Shown here: positions 62,216 through 64,000 of the stretch, piece by piece | Position numbering within the stretch: position 1 is the first letter of the stretch | How the letters are laid out: every line of letters begins with the position of its first letter | From: CAJXSD01 sp964633145 | GTDB lineage: Bacteria; Pseudomonadota; Alphaproteobacteria; Rhodobacterales; Rhodobacteraceae | Direction of reading: 5' to 3' | Length of the DNA stretch: 64,000 bases | Assembly: GCA_964633145.1 (NCBI GenBank) | Contig: CAZWFE010000010.1 | Location: forward strand, 1-64,000 | Translations under genes and position numbers: made by a program | Notes under the pieces: generated by a model | Told to the model about the DNA's origin: nothing | Seen by the model: only the letters and a program-made list of their open reading frames with translations | Databases searched by the model: none

Positions 62216-64000
62216 CTATTTTTTCTTGCTATACGAGATTGTTTTTAACAAAGCGTCAAGTTTGTCCCGTTCATCACGATTGATTCGCGCACCGTTTTCG
62301 CCCAAATCATAATGCGCCGTATCCTCTTGGTCTGGGCGCGTGGCACGATTGCGCGCGTCTGCTGCCTGCCCCAAACGATAGAACATCACATCATCCAATT
62401 CATCTGGGTTGGACGATGTAAATTCATTTAATTCCGCACGCAAGCCACGGTCTGTGGCCATTTTGGCCAGCTCTTCTTGTAAGGTTAGGCGCGCCAATTC
62501 CACATCGCCCGCTTTGCGCAGTGCAGGGACGATATTCAAATGGCTTTGTTGAAACAACTTTTCAAGGGCGGCATCACCCAATTTTTTCTGCACCAATTCC
62601 CGTGCGGCGGATTCGTCCGATGGCACATTCGCAACAAGCAGCTTCAGGATTTCCTGATGTTCAGCATAGTCAAAATCGATCATTACAAGATCATCAAGAA
62701 ACGCTGGGATGATTTGCGGTGTTTTAACCAATACGGCAACGATCACAGTTTCGCGTAAAAACTGGGCCACGTTCTCTTGTGATTGCACCAAGGCCGATGC
62801 GCGCGTGGTTGGCTGCGCTTTGGCAACAGGGGATTTTGCACGAAACCCGCCTTTGGGCCCTGATCTGAAATGCGCCCACAGTAAATCTTTTATGGACCGC
62901 AAATAATGCGACGACAGTGTTTTATCTTTGATCTGCTGCAATGAATCAAACAACCGTTTTTCCAAGGCCGCACGGCGGTCAGGGCTGTCGAAATTTTGGC
63001 CCTCGGTTTCGCGTTGCCACAGCAGTTCGACCAATGGCATTGCCTGATCCAATACGGTTTGAACGGCACCGGGGCCCTTGGCCCGGATCAGATCATCGGG
63101 ATCCTGCCCTTCGGGCATCAGGGCAAAGCGCAATGCGCGCCCCGTTTGCAGATGTGGCAATGACAGTTCCATCAAACGATAGGCCGCGCGCAGTCCCGCT
63201 TTGTCCCCATCTAGGGCAATGATCGGTTCTGGGCTAATTTGCCAAACCATATTTAACTGGTTTTCGGTTATGGCGGTCCCCAAGGGCGCAACTGCCCCCT
63301 CAAATCCTGCCAGACACAGGGCAATGACATCCATATACCCTTCGGCTACGATCAGGGGCTGACCACGGCCCACGGCACCACGTGCAGGGGCATGGTTGTA
63401 CAGGCTGCGCCCTTTATCAAACAACATGGTTTCCGGCGAATTCAGGTATTTCGCCCGCGCATTGGGATCCATTGATCGCCCACCAAAGGCAATGCAGCGT
63501 CCGCGTGCGTCGCGAATGGGAAACATGATCCGCCCGCGAAACCGATCATAGGGCTGGCCCCCATCATCGGGCTTGATGCACATGCCGGTATCAATCAAAT
63601 CCTGAACGGCAATGCCGCGCCCCGTCAGTGCCAGCAGAATACCATCGCGCGAATTGGGGGCAAAGCCGATTTCAAACCGATCCAGGGCAGCCGCATCCAA
63701 GCCACGTTTGACCAAATACTGCCGCGCGTTTTCCGCCACCGCGGTATTCAAAGACATGCGGAAGAACTTGACCGCCTCCTCCATCACATCGGCCAGCTGG
63801 GTCCGACGATCGGCACGTTCGCGGGCTTTGGGATCAGCTTGGGGCATGGTCATGCCCGCCTCGCGCGCCAATAATTCCACCGCCTCCATGAAACCGACAT
63901 TTTCGGTTTCTTTGATAAAACCGATCACATCGCCTTTGGCTTGGCAACCGAAACAATAATAAAACCCCTTGCCATCATCGACATGGAAGGACGCGGTTTT
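62216..64000 (-). CDS. dnaG: DNA primase, missing its N-terminus at the window edge
   Basis: The gene runs off the right edge; 594 codons are in the window, and the first roughly 40 residues, with part of the zinc-binding domain, lie outside. The visible start retains the second half of the CHC2 zinc finger (YYCFGCQAKGD). The Toprim domain shows VAEGYMDVIAL and the acidic ALDGDKAGLRAA; a C-terminal helicase-binding domain follows. Makes RNA primers at the fork. Upstream of rpoD as usual. Confidence 0.98.
   Translation of the reverse strand, partial: KTASFHVDDGKGFYYCFGCQAKGDVIGFIKETENVGFMEAVELLAREAGMTMPQADPKARERADRRTQLADVMEEAVKFFRMSLNTAVAENARQYLVKRGLDAAALDRFEIGFAPNSRDGILLALTGRGIAVQDLIDTGMCIKPDDGGQPYDRFRGRIMFPIRDARGRCIAFGGRSMDPNARAKYLNSPETMLFDKGRSLYNHAPARGAVGRGQPLIVAEGYMDVIALCLAGFEGAVAPLGTAITENQLNMVWQISPEPIIALDGDKAGLRAAYRLMELSLPHLQTGRALRFALMPEGQDPDDLIRAKGPGAVQTVLDQAMPLVELLWQRETEGQNFDSPDRRAALEKRLFDSLQQIKDKTLSSHYLRSIKDLLWAHFRSGPKGGFRAKSPVAKAQPTTRASALVQSQENVAQFLRETVIVAVLVKTPQIIPAFLDDLVMIDFDYAEHQEILKLLVANVPSDESAARELVQKKLGDAALEKLFQQSHLNIVPALRKAGDVELARLTLQEELAKMATDRGLRAELNEFTSSNPDELDDVMFYRLGQAADARNRATRPDQEDTAHYDLGENGARINRDERDKLDALLKTISYSKKK

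Overview
The window looks like a chromosomal segment of a marine alphaproteobacterium of the Rhodobacterales (Roseobacter group). GC is moderate (roughly 50-53% by eye), gene order is typical of the order, and the proteins are of Rhodobacterales type: an RpoH-II-like sigma factor, an FdsGBA NAD-dependent formate dehydrogenase, DUF1150 beside Hsp20, UPF0262, DUF2948, and a TauE/TIGR02186 pair. It is a draft assembly with three 100-N gaps. Two of these are not real gaps, because the contig ends on either side overlap by the same 55 bases. Collapsing the overlap restores intact phzF-like and ABC-permease genes. The third gap, inside purK, hides real sequence. I see no prophage, insertion sequence, integron, CRISPR array or rRNA. 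There is one tRNA (Thr-GGT).

Layout, left to right. 1-1749: tail of MTA phosphorylase, a DUF418 membrane protein, and adenine phosphoribosyltransferase (methylthioadenosine/adenine salvage). 1746-4982: IMPACT-family protein, thymidine kinase, then a leftward YbjN-proC-csaA operon and a UbiK-like gene. 5080-7762: lgt, midA-like methyltransferase and pgeF, overlapping by ATGA junctions. 7771-11650: Lrp/AsnC regulator divergent from trxB, PhzF-like enzyme, DUF1150 and Hsp20 (with a sigma-32-like promoter), DUF465. 11703-14813: purE-purK (broken by a gap), a PhnM-like amidohydrolase, and a secreted lipase-like hydrolase. 14988-23599: groES-groEL with a perfect CIRCE operator, M3 peptidase, moeB-dut-coaBC, ChaN-like protein, and rpoH with an RpoE-type promoter. 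23807-33781: comM, gshB, yraN, rsmI, LpoA-like lipoprotein, glnD, murJ, and a rhomboid-fold protein without a catalytic dyad.

33857-37553: trpS, USP, VOC, nfuA, tsaB and rimI, closely packed. 37674-42446: a complete BMP-type nucleoside ABC importer (binding protein, double ATPase, two permeases). 42501-44170: TauE-like exporter and TIGR02186 protein. 44182-48544: SDR dehydrogenase, acyl-CoA thioesterase, two late leucine-degradation genes (liuC-like, mvaB) and a class V aminotransferase. 48541-53802: GNAT, NTF2-like protein, low-molecular-weight phosphatase, UPF0262, hisD, DUF2948, murA and a 53-residue basic protein. 53889-59985: tRNA-Thr and the fdsG-fdsB-fdsA-fdhD-fdsD formate dehydrogenase operon. 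60122-64000: rpoD and dnaG (the latter runs off the right edge).

Most of the content is housekeeping. The stress circuitry is the best-connected theme: an RpoE-like promoter before rpoH, a sigma-32-like promoter before hsp20, and CIRCE control of groESL. I found no convincing undescribed multi-gene system. The most useful second looks are the assembly overlaps, the DUF418 gene nested in MTA salvage, the catalytically empty rhomboid, the paired dyads before the formate dehydrogenase operon, and several local departures from the usual Rhodobacterales gene order.
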